A stretch of DNA of 64,000 nt from Gnetum montanum (taxonomy: Eukaryota; Streptophyta; Gnetopsida; Gnetales; Gnetaceae): NCBI GenBank assembly GCA_015680685.1, contig MNCI01017629.1:639794-703793 (forward strand). Direction: 5' to 3'. This document shows, piece by piece, positions 9,674-19,773 of the stretch. Below the pieces are notes generated by a model, which saw only the letters and a list, made by a program, of their open reading frames with translations, was not told where the DNA came from and did not search any database. The position numbers and the translations under genes are program-made. Within the stretch, counting starts at the first letter, position 1; every line of letters begins with the position of its first letter.

Positions 9674-12600
9674 CATGGAGTCATCTCAGAACTCTAACGC
9701 ATGCACCTTCATAATCCTCACACAGGAACAGTATAATTTTATCTGTGTGAAGATTCAGGCTAACCTTCCCCTCGACACCATAGAAGAGGAGGCAAAATGA
9801 AACTTCGAGGGCATATACATGGGAGGTCATGAATTCATCCCCTCTGTATATATGACATCATCCCCCTTTCTAAGTCTCACCACCAACTCATCTCTCAGCT
9901 CCTTCTGGCAAGGAGCCAAAACTCACAGTGATCCATTGAGGAGCCGCAAAACCAACATGATGTAGATGACTTCGAGGCACAATTTGAAAATGAGGATTCA
10001 TACCACACCCTCACTCGCCATGCCCATGTTAACCCATCGTTCCACGCACACGTGGGATAGACAATTCATCATCACACGTCAACAAGCATGCAAGCACCAG
10101 TGTCCCGACATGGATTACCCACGTCCATGTCCACCCACTACATGTCGATAGTGCAAACACATGGGGCCACCTTTGTTACATCAGCCCCACACATTCAAGG
10201 TATCACCCCATAGTTTGTGGCTAGGCAAGGAACCATACTCCTTATTCAACAACCCACTCACTTCAACGTGCCACATCCCACAACCACAAATCTGAATGTT
10301 GCTCCACAGCAACAAATGACAACCCAAAAATCTCCCCAACCAACTAATCTTCCTACTACTCAAGAGTGGGAAGAAGCAAAACAATGGATGCAAGCGTTAG
10401 CTGACAAGGTAAAGCACCTCAAAACCACCAACACCGAAGTAGTTAAAGTATTGAACTTTTAACACGATGATCCAATTAACTCTTCAATGCCACCATGAGC
10501 TTTACCCAAGGGAATCACACTGCCCTAGTTAACCAATTACAATGGGAATGGAGATCTGAACGTTTACATAGTCACGTTTCGATCAGAAACTCTATTTCTT
10601 CAAGCTTGGACCCACACAATCTTGCACTTGTTCGCTATGTCCTTAATGGGTGTAGCCTTAGACTAGTACCAAGCCCTACCATGTAACTCCATATCCTCTC
10701 TTGAGGATCTGTTACACCAGTTCATTACTAGGTTTAAGTAGAACCTGAAGCCTGAAGCAACACTAGAGACTCTGATACAGGTGAAACAAGCACCACTTGA
10801 GCCTGTGCAAAAGTTCATCCAATGATGGAGTGTAGCCCTTAACGAACTTCATGAGCCTATCCCTGAAATGTATTTGCTTACAATTCTAAAGGAAGCAGTG
10901 AATGACTTTGTTAAGTCAAAGCTATACTACCTAAGCACTCAAACGTTGAGCCAAGCATTCACACAGATCAAGAACATAGAAAAAGCTGCACAAACCAGCA
11001 ATGATCCTGCCTATGTGGCTTACAAGAACCAACACGTCGCCAAACAACAGATAAAAATGGAAACTATATCCACAAGCACAAAAACAACAAACACCAGTAC
11101 CAACCTACCTATAATGACAAGGGCTAGCCCAAGGCCCAACTTTCAACACAAGGATCGCTCTAAGTAGACGCTGCTACCCATGTGACCCTCTGAACTACTA
11201 GAGCAACTCCTCAAAACTAGGCAAATCCAATACAAACAAGTAGTGGATAATGCCCACCAAAGACATGACAGGTACTACAAGCTACTAAGGAACCCCACCT
11301 TAGCAGCACCAAACGAGCCCTCGGTCCCAAGACACGTCAAATTAGATCAATTCTGTCACTACCACCAGATGTCCGGTAACAATACAGACAACTATCGTGC
11401 CTTACAGGATGATCTTCAGACAATGATAGAATGGGGCCAACTGAACATCAACACCCTAAATCAACCCAACACAGAAGATGCCTCCTATGTCATAAACTCC
11501 ATTAGCATAGATAGTAAGCCTAAACCTTTGTGGCAACCTTTTGTGATCCGTGTGCCTCCTAGAAAGGCAACAATCCCCTCCACCTCCACAAGCAAGAGGC
11601 CCCCCATTGTCATCCAGGTGTCACCTCGAGCACCTATAAAACCTTTCGTGGTCAAAGTACCACCACCATCATCCGCTAAGACGTTAAACTGGCATGATGC
11701 ACTAACCACAACCAAACAGAAACCTTTCATCATTAAGGTACCATAATAAGCTAGTCAAACATCAATGACTCCTCCCAAACTACCATTTTTCATAAAGGTG
11801 CCACCACATGATGGCCCCTCACATACCCAGAGCCCAAACATAGGCACTGTCTCAACCTCTTCTCCCTCAAGAGTTAACCTTACCAACAATACGGGTAAGC
11901 CTACCAAATGGCAGAAGAAGAGGACAAACAAACAACAAACAACATCCACACCTGAAACAAAAGCCACACCAAGCAAGCAAACAATCGAACGCTGAGGCCC
12001 CTACCCCTAATCCCAAAAAAACCAAGCCCAATGATTTTGTAGAAACTAACACAATGGAAAACAACAAAGACTTTGTAGCTACACTGGCCCAGGTGAAATA
12101 AATTCTCAAACAAAAGAACACAACCATGAGCTTGTATGACCTGGTCATGACATCATCGAATCATCGTGAAGCCTTTGCACAAACATTAGCATCCATTCTT
12201 GTTATAGAGGACATCCTTGCTAACATGGAATCCATTCGTGCAATGATTTTGCAACACACACCACAAGGATTGGGTTCAAACACTTGAGCCTTCCGTGACA
12301 ATGCAGTTAAAGTCAACCTTGTACGAGGGGAGGTCACAATAGCTCCATTGTCAATTAGCGTATGTGTTGGGTAATGTACCATTCATAGAGTGTATGTCGA
12401 TGATGGTGCAACAACAAATGTAGCTTTATACTCCTTCATCGACAAACTAGGCATGGCAGATGAGATCATGCCAACAAAAACCATGTGTTTAAAATCCTTT
12501 AACAAGTCACATGTCAACTTAGCCTTTATGGCAGGAGAAAAATTCCCCACCAGCATGGAATTCACTATCATAGAAGAGATGTCAAGTTTCAACATGATTC

Positions 12601-12788
12601 TTGGCATACCTTGGCTAGCCCAACAACAAGCCATTTCCTCACCGATACATCAAGAAATCCGCCTTCCATACGAAGGTGGACAAGTCATCATACATGGCGA
12701 TAACATTCCCTTTCAAGCCATCCACAACATAGAAATGTCTTGCAAGAAGAGTCTCTTGATTGAACACCCATGGCAACAAACGCAATAG
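9674..12788 (+). pseudogene. T2 gag-protease, broken
   Basis: A start at 9674 gives MESSQNSNA followed by the family motif TQEQYNFICVKIQA. A Pro/Thr/Gln-rich stretch (9966-10400) leads to the capsid region, with QVKQAPLEPVQKFIQ near 10780-10820 and TILKEAVNDFVKSKLYYL near 10877-10930. The zinc knuckle CHYHQMSGNNTDNY (about 11354) has lost its second His and last Cys. A Pro-rich linker follows (11500-11990), then the protease at 12390-12788 with DDGATTNVAL at its active site and the conserved end LPYEGGQVIIHGD. At least ten stops and several frameshifts break it. Compared with T3 gag the order is the same and nothing large is missing. Confidence 0.85.
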
Positions 12789-13000
12789 CTAAAATGCCCA
12801 AACGAGTGGTAAAAATCAAAAGCCTCCTAGAGCAACCAAAACCTAGCACACCCCTTAGACCACATTTGACTAGGAAACAAGCACACAATCAAGACTCCCC
12901 TGTGGTCAAAAACACATCTGATCGCCACCCACTCTTCACCTTTTTTCATTATGCATACATCACCTTTGTTTGCATTACACTAGCTTACACATTTACATGT

Positions 13001-13109
13001 GGCCCAAAAAGGCCTTAAACTAAACTGTGGCCCGAAATGGCCTTAAACTAGAGCACGTGGCCTAAAAAGGCCTTAAACTAGCTCATGGCCCAAAAAGGCC
13101 TCAAACTAC
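13001..13109 (+). repeat. T2 hairpin array, GGCC type
   Basis: Four units of about 25-37 bp, each GGCC-(6 nt)-GGCC followed by TTAAACTA or TCAAACTA. The same array follows the protease in T3 (22702) and T1 (30903). Confidence 0.85.
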
Positions 13110-13242
13110 CACCGTTTCACATTGTTTTCTATTTACTGGTGAATTTCAGTTCATGTTTTCTGCAGTTGCTATTTAACATTATTTTCTCTAGTTGATTTTG
13201 TTTATAGGATCATACAGACGTACACGCATCCATCCACACCGA

Positions 13243-13576
13243 AAGTCTTGGCATCAGGACTTAAAACTGATACCACTGATAGTCCTGGCATCATGACTTA
13301 AAACTGATACCACACACCGTCTTTGGTTATGACGATAAACTAACACCACACAACACTCATCAGAAATGACAATAAACTAGCACTTGTCCAGCATAATATT
13401 AAACTACCACATTCTTCTACCAGAGTCTGCTAAGACTATAAACTAGATTTCCTCTTCACAGTCTACCACAACTATAAACTAGCATTGCACTATCTGCTAC
13501 GACACTAAACTAGCAACATCTAATGGGTTATGACATGAAACTAATCCATGATAGTCTGCCAAGACTATAAACTAGA
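13243..13576 (+). repeat. T2 hairpin array, AGTC type
   Basis: About ten units, each a short inverted repeat followed by (A/T)(A/T)AAACTAG or a close variant. Examples are ATAGTC-TGCCAA-GACTAT, CGTC-(9)-GACG and TCAT-(5)-ATGA. In T1 the equivalent array lies after integrase (39824-40154), so here it sits next to the GGCC array only because everything between them is missing. Confidence 0.8.
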
Positions 13577-14720
13577 AACTTCCTCACTAGCCTACTAATC
13601 TGTTGTTGTAATCAAATGACATGTCATCATCAACCTGCTCAATGAATTCATCACATGCACTCTGACAACATTACTGCTCCCAATTTTGTTTGCTTGCAGT
13701 TGCACATGGTGTCCCCATCCCATCAGTTGCATCGATTTTTAAAGAGTTAAGCTAACTCATTCACTTGTTGTTTTCTTCTCTTCTTGGAGTTTTGGTTGTA
13801 GGATGACATCCAGAGGTGTTTGTACACGAATGCAATTCATCACGGCGATGAGGTACCACATTGTTCTTGATGCATGTAACCAAGTTAATCAGACCATTCA
13901 CAAGTACATTCCCAGTTCCTCAAACATCCATTATTCCCTAACATGTTCTCTCTACCCATTTCCCAGATACATCCCAGTCACCCCCCAAACTTGAACCACA
14001 CTATTGCACACTGTAACTCTCTAGGTAGTTGCGCAACATGGCAAAGCCCATGATACAATTGCAAGCACACGAGCATGAGTACAAAAAAAAATGCTCTTCC
14101 CACAAAAAATAAACAAAAACAAAAAAAAAGAAAAAAATAAAAAAAATAAAAGAGCAAAATCCATCACAAGACCCTTGGAACTTCCCATACAAGCCCTAGG
14201 TGGGAAGGTATTTGTCTTGGAAAAAAACACTCGTGTCACAAACAATCATGTTGCATCCCGCCACGTGGCTTTGGCTGCTAGAAAATGAGTTTCTTTGACA
14301 CTCAACAAGGGTCCTATTTCTCCAAAGAATGCACCACCTCAACACGTGGCTTTGGTTATGACAACAAGTTCTCTTAAACAGGATACAAGAGTCTCGTTCC
14401 TCCAAAGGACACACATCCCATGCCTTGGTCCCAAGTCTGCTAGATACGGGCTAGCTATTGACAAGGACCAATATGATGTATTCACACAAGAGAATTCCTC
14501 TTTCCATAGTAAAAAAAACCATCCTGTCATCAATCCTTAATCTCACATTTACAAACCTTCTCCCTATACATCTCAAAAACCTCATTTCTCGATCCCATGT
14601 ACTTCTAAACATAGTGCGATGACATCTGGACAAGTGCCAAAGACCAATGCTAGATGCTAAGTTGCTTGTGGTGTTTTGTACTTCTTTGTCAAAACCTATT
14701 AGGTAGATTCCTCTAAGTTT
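13577..14720 (+). other. T2 3' untranslated region
   Basis: No gene seen. It contains an A-rich stretch (14084-14154). A pair of direct repeats of about 65-80 bp (14253-14330 and 14343-14408) share CACGTGGCTTTGG and TTTCTCCAAAG/TTCCTCCAAAG. The equivalent T1 region is 40155-40918 plus 47720-48332. Confidence 0.55.
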
Positions 14721-14737
14721 CAAAAAAGAGGGGCCAA
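14721..14737 (+). promoter_or_regulatory. Polypurine tract of T2
   Basis: CAAAAAAGAGGGGCCAA directly upstream of the 3' LTR, the expected priming site for plus-strand DNA synthesis. T1 and T3 have close variants at the same place. Confidence 0.85.
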
Positions 14738-16729
14738 TGAAACACCACAAAATTTTGGCCTAGCACCTTTAGACAAGAATCAAGCTAAGTCATGCTACTG
14801 TCCAACATGAGTACAACATGACCAAACTTGAGAGCCTCCAAAATAGCATGAAATGACATACAATGGAGTGAGTAATGGAGTAAGAATGGTCCCCCTAGGG
14901 CCCATAGGTGATTGCACCAACTTTTGGCATCTAGAATCAAATGTTTTGGGCTCAAAATGCTTGGTTTTGGCTAAGTATAATTTGGCTACATTTTCAGACG
15001 CTGCTTAGCGTAAGGCTAAGCGTCACCAACTTTTGGAGCCTCAAAACCAAGTCAAACTAGGCTGAAATCAAGCACAGTGACCCCCCATGACCTTCACCAA
15101 GGTCCCTAGTAGGTCCCAACCTCCAAAAAATCAAGATTTGGGCTTCAAATATGCCACTTTGACTTAGTGACGCTGGGGTTATTTTTCAGACGCTGCTCAG
15201 CGTAGGGCTCAGCATCATCAACCAAAACAGGGCCAAAATGACATCCAAATTAGCCCAAATTTGGCACACAGAACCCTCAATACCCATGACATGAAGAGCC
15301 ACTCTGAAAATGGGTCTTAAAGGTCAAAAAAGGGTTCAAAATGTACTATTTCCAGGTCATTCACTGTTCATCATGCTAACATGCTGCTTAGCGTAAGGCT
15401 CAGCGTCACCAACCAAAATAGAGCCAAAACATCCTCCAAATGAGCTAAAACTTGATAAGAAGCACCCTCTAAACCTTAGGTATGCAAATCCACTTTGAAA
15501 ATAGGTCTCAAAAGTCAAAAATGGGTTAAAACATACACTATTTTTAGGTCATTCATTGTTAGTCATGCTGACATGCTGCTCAGCGTAAGGCTTAGTGTCA
15601 CCAACCAAAATAGAGCCAAGGAAGCCTCCGAATGAGCTCAAAATTGAAAATAAGCACCCTCTAGATCTTAGGTATGTAGATCAACTTCACAAATAGATCT
15701 CATAGTTCAAAAATGGGTTGAAAATGCACTATTTTTAGGTCATATGTTATTAGTGACGCTGACGGTGATGCTGACGCTGGATGCTAGACATTGACACTAG
15801 ATGCTAGACACTGACATTGATAGTAGCTATTAACACTGATGCTAGAATAGGATACACATACATCAGAGCCAAATCCACGCATGCTGGAGGCCTTGGTAGA
15901 GCAAAAACAACATAGATCTGTAGATCTGGAGCCTAAACATCTAGATCCACTCTTGTACTTTAACATTATTTGTACATTTTTGCATTTTTTAGTGTATGGA
16001 GCTCTTACACTTTGGATTACACATGTCAGTGTAAAATATTTTGGTCACACTACACGCTGTACATTATAACATTTCATGCATCCAGTCAACGCACACACTT
16101 GTCACCCGATTTGAAGTTTTCTCACCTTGCAGCCACTGATCTTCTCCTAGATATGAATCTCACTTCTAAAACCATATAAATCTCCTATTTTTCCACTAGA
16201 TCAAGGTTCAAAAAATCTGAAACTCACATAGTTAAGAAATCTGGGCATCAATCTCATAGGTTGGGCTTCTTACAGAGTTGGATGTTGTACACCTGCAATC
16301 CAAACCTACATCTTCCCAGCATCCGTTCTCATCCATCAGGCCTTAACATCTGCCTTGGGACCACTCCTCAACTGCATTCTTACCAGTGCACATTCTAATA
16401 CAAATAGTTTGCATTATTGCTTAGATTCTCATAGTTTTCCATTATTTTTTCTATTCACATTTTCCTTTTTTTTGTTCTTTAAATAGTTTACATTCATTTT
16501 CATTTTTTTACGTTCATTTTTTTTGCATTTATTTACGTATAACATAATGTACCATGATTGCATACATTTTGGGAAGTCCTCATTTGATTTACGTGAGGAC
16601 CATTCAAGACACTTTACCTCTATTAATTTCCAACTTACCCTCAGGTGAAGGTAGAGTCTTATTGTTTTCTCTGTAGATCTCTCGGTGTCCATTCGTTCTA
16701 GCCTCTCACCGACGATTTTTGATGGTACA
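14738..16729 (+). mobile_element. 3' LTR of T2
   Basis: Starts TGAAACACCACAAAATTTTG and ends GGTACA, 1,992 bp. It has the same four ~190-bp U3 units (cores at about 14995, 15187, 15377 and 15569) and is fuller than the 5' copy near 16400-16660. The many C/T and G/A differences between the two LTRs show an old insertion. Confidence 0.85.
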
Positions 16730-16734
16730 GTGGT
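16730..16734 (+). repeat. TSD of T2, right copy
   Basis: GTGGT directly after the LTR end GGTACA, identical to 7050-7054. T1 gag continues with CACGACATGAATTAC. Confidence 0.9.
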
Positions 16735-18070
16735 CACGACATGAATTACTATCTAGCCTTACAAGATGACATCTAATGGATGTTTGATCAAGGGAAGTTG
16801 GTGTTAGACGAAAGTAACCCTATCTGCCCTGAAAATCAATCCATGCACATTTACAAGGACCCCCTTAATGCTAACAATGTAGGGTACATTATCAACATGA
16901 TTGGTGTAGACAGTAATCCAAAACCTCCATAATAGCCATTTATGGTGCGTGTGCCTCAACTTCACATAGAAACACCAACAACAGTAAAGAAGACTCCTCA
17001 CAACCCTTCGTCCTCAAGGTCCCTCCTCAGACACCCACCCCTGCATCCTTTGTATTCAAAACTGCATCTCTGCTTGCATTAATGCCACAAACATCATTTG
17101 TCATTAGGGGGTCAAAACATTCAACTTCCCTTATCATGTAGAGCCAAACTAAAACAACATCACAACCTTCCCATTCAAGGAAACGGGAAGAGTGTCTGAC
17201 GGACAAAACGACCAAGGAGCATACCACCCTAGGTCCGTCCAAGCCTACCCCCTCATCCTCCATGTCTTCACCCCCCTCATCATCAATATTTGACTCCAAT
17301 ACACACACACAATCATCACCATCTTACCCAAAAAGGTCTAGCCCTAAGCTTGAAACTGCTTCTCCTTGAGAAATTCATCTTCTAGGAAAAATGGAGGAAG
17401 AGAAGGGTGGCAAACAATAGGAAGGTGGACAAGACCTCCTAAATGCTCTTACTCAGGTCAAATAGGCTTTGAAACAAAAGGGCACAACCCTAAGCCTATA
17501 TGACCTAGTAATGACTTCCACCACACACCATGAGGCTTTGGTTTGCATGTTAACATCCATACTAGTTTACAAAAACATGCCGGTAGAGGAGAAAGCAATC
17601 CATGTGGTAATGCTTCCTTCTACGCTCAGAGAACCATGACCATCTTAGTTGACATTCCGTGATGAGTCCATTAGGGATGACCTTGAAAAGGGTTAGGCAA
17701 CGATAGAACCCCTATTCATCACAATTTGGGTTCGTCAACACAAGATCCAAAGAGTACACATTGATGGAAGGGCTGCTACAAATGTCATCCCATTCCCCAT
17801 AGTGGACAAACTTGGTTTGGTGGACCAAATAAAACCCATGAAAACATCATGTTTGAAGTAGTTCAATGGAGCATAGGTAGTGGTGAAAGGCACTATCCAC
17901 ATTAACTTTCGGGTAGGGGACAATTTCCCCACAAATGCAACATTCATCATGGTAGAAGAGAGGCCTGGGTTTAACATGATCTTGGGGAGGTCATGGTTAG
18001 CCCAACTCAAGGCTGTCTCTTCACCCATACATGAAGATATTCATCTACCTTATGTAGGTAGGGAGGTGGT
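16735..18070 (+). pseudogene. T1 gag-protease, second part
   Basis: Continues the gag reading interrupted at 7054: HDMNYYLALQDDI completes the zinc-knuckle region (the last Cys is now Tyr). A Pro/Ser-rich linker follows (16950-17330), then LGKMEEEKGG-like sequence near 17390. The protease starts near 17700 and reads HIDGRAATNVI at about 17758-17790; the equivalent in T3 is HVDDGAATNVI, so the loop Gly has become Arg and the enzyme would be dead. The flap/C-terminal part (NMILGRSWLAQLKAVSSPI, LPYVGREVV) is clear. It stops at 18070, where T3 is inserted. Confidence 0.8.
18066..18070 (+). repeat. TSD of T3, left copy
   Basis: GTGGT just before TGAAACACTG. The right copy at 30464-30468 reads ATGGT, one transition away. 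The T1 protease reading runs LPYVGREVV on the left and IYGDEV on the right. Confidence 0.8.
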
Positions 18071-19527
18071 TGAAACACTGTGAAAATTGCTAGTTGGCCT
18101 CAGGCAAAGATTCGCAATTCAGGCAAGGGCGCATGTCAGAATTCCAGAAGGGAGAGTAAGACAGAGCAACACCAAGAGGCGCATAGCATCAACTCCTCAA
18201 CTTCTTGTGCAGATTCCTAATCTTACTATGTTTTTATTGTTTACGGTATATCACGCGACGTAGCATAATGACGCTTAGCGTGATTCTGTTTAAACATAGT
18301 CCGGCATCAGAAGGATAGTTACTTCGGCATAGGGAGAAGCTTGAGCAGCGTAATATGCGACTTCTTATGTATTTTGCTAAGTCTTTTGTTCAAGGCCAGG
18401 TTTACACTTTGTTACGCACGGCAGCATAATGAGCTTCAAAACAGTCAAAGGCAAAGTCTAAGAAAGTGTGATTGCTCATCATATACTCATCACGCAACGT
18501 AGCGTATCATAGTGTATTGCGTCGCCAAGCTAGACATTGTTTACGCTTCATTACGCGCAGCTGCGTAAGTGAGCGTAAAACAGCTTGAATCCATTGTTTC
18601 CATGTTATGTTACGCTCGTGCATGCAACACAGCATGAATGAGCATAATATAACTCAAAGACAGTTGAGACATGCCCGACGAGCATCTATTCTTTACACGC
18701 AGAATACATAAATAAGCGTATTGTGCGTAGTCATGAAATCTGACACAAAAATGGTCAAGCCAACAATACCCGAAACATTCGGGACACACGTCATCAGGGT
18801 TGTGCCTTTTCCATAGGACGTCGCAACCTATAAATACCCCAGTTAACAAAGATACGGAGGACAAAAAAAATCAGAGAAGCAAAGGCATTTTTCTAAGCAT
18901 TGGAGCACTTATCACTTTTGAGCAGAGATACAGAGAGCAGTGCTTTGGCAATTGTTGACAGCATCACCTTACGATAGAAATAGAGCACACTTCTCTTTGA
19001 GCACCAGTGACAGGAGTAATGGATCTGCTAGGGAAGAATCTATTGGTCAGAAACAGTTGATCGGTAGACGTCAGAGCTTGACCTTCCTTGCATCCCCGCT
19101 TTAGCCCACGAGGTAGATCGGACTTCTGTTTGGACAGTTTTCTTGTTGTTTTGTGCTTGCTTCACATCAAGTAATCGGGGTCTCCCCAGTGTAATGAGAT
19201 ATATAAAATATACATCTTTCAAGTCAAAGCGTAGATCTTGAAACTACGTGTTTCTCTTGTGTTAGCCTCTTCTTACCATGTTTAGCGTTATCATCGTTAC
19301 AATTTCTCTACGTCGTTTTCCCCTCATTTGGCGATTCCTGGAATCAGATCGTTCCACGAGATATTCATCGGTTTACTGATTAGTAAGTCCCTGTCTGATC
19401 GACAAGACTATTCAAGGTGCCACGGATTCATTTTTTCAGCATAGCCCTCGCACGGATCCGTGGTTAAAACTATGTACACGGGATTTTGTTTGGTATTTTC
19501 TAGCTGCCGACGTTTTTCGTCGTTATA
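18071..19527 (+). mobile_element. 5' LTR of T3
   Basis: Starts TGAAACACTGTGAAAATTGC and ends CGTTATA (TTACA in the 3' copy). Repeated TTACGC...GCGTAA imperfect palindromes occur at about 18244, 18412, 18484, 18545 and 18609. A TATA box TATAAATA lies near 18831, preceded by GACGTCGCAACC. Confidence 0.9.
18831..18838 (+). promoter_or_regulatory. TATA box in the T3 5' LTR
   Basis: CCTATAAATACCCC, conserved in the 3' LTR at about 29769. It should drive the genomic RNA. Confidence 0.65.
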
Positions 19528-19533
19528 GTTTTC

Positions 19534-19551
19534 TGGCACTAGAAGGAGGGC
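19534..19551 (+). promoter_or_regulatory. Primer-binding site of T3
   Basis: TGGCACTAGAAGGAGGGC, six bases after the LTR end. This is the cleanest copy of the family PBS. Confidence 0.85.
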
Positions 19552-19773
19552 CTCTTAGGTTCCAATCCTTCTTTTTTCGGGTAGCCTTGTTAGCGATCTA
19601 TACCCAAAATCATAAACGTAATACCTCCAGGGAAGCTTACGATAAGTCATGTGGTGTAGATCGGTCTCAGCAACGATTCCTTTGGAATCCTACAGGGTAG
19701 AAAGCCTATTTGTGATCTTATTGCCAGCCATTACTTAGATCCGATTACCAGTTATCATTAATCTCATCTCTCA

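Larger units (their letters stand above)
7055..16729 (+). mobile_element. T2: gag-only Tat-family element nested in T1 gag
   Basis: A 9,675-bp element with two LTRs (7055-8909 and 14738-16729), PBS, leader minisatellite, gag-protease pseudogene, two adjacent hairpin arrays, 3' region and PPT. It has no RT, RNase H, integrase or antisense gene. It would have depended on an autonomous relative such as T1 or T3 for reverse transcription and integration. It is flanked by a perfect 5-bp TSD and has the same orientation as T1. Confidence 0.9.

Noticed and set aside
11755-12148. Minus-strand frames with hydrophobic stretches (possible env-like gene)
   Set aside because: They lie opposite the Pro/Thr/Lys-rich gag linker of T2, and no similar frame exists in T1 or T3.
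13001-13576. CRISPR-like regular repeats
   Set aside because: Units vary in length and sequence, have no unique spacers, and there are no cas genes; the context is a plant retrotransposon.
14001-14245. Phe-rich minus-strand frames resembling membrane proteins
   Set aside because: They are the complement of an A-rich stretch in the T2 3' region.
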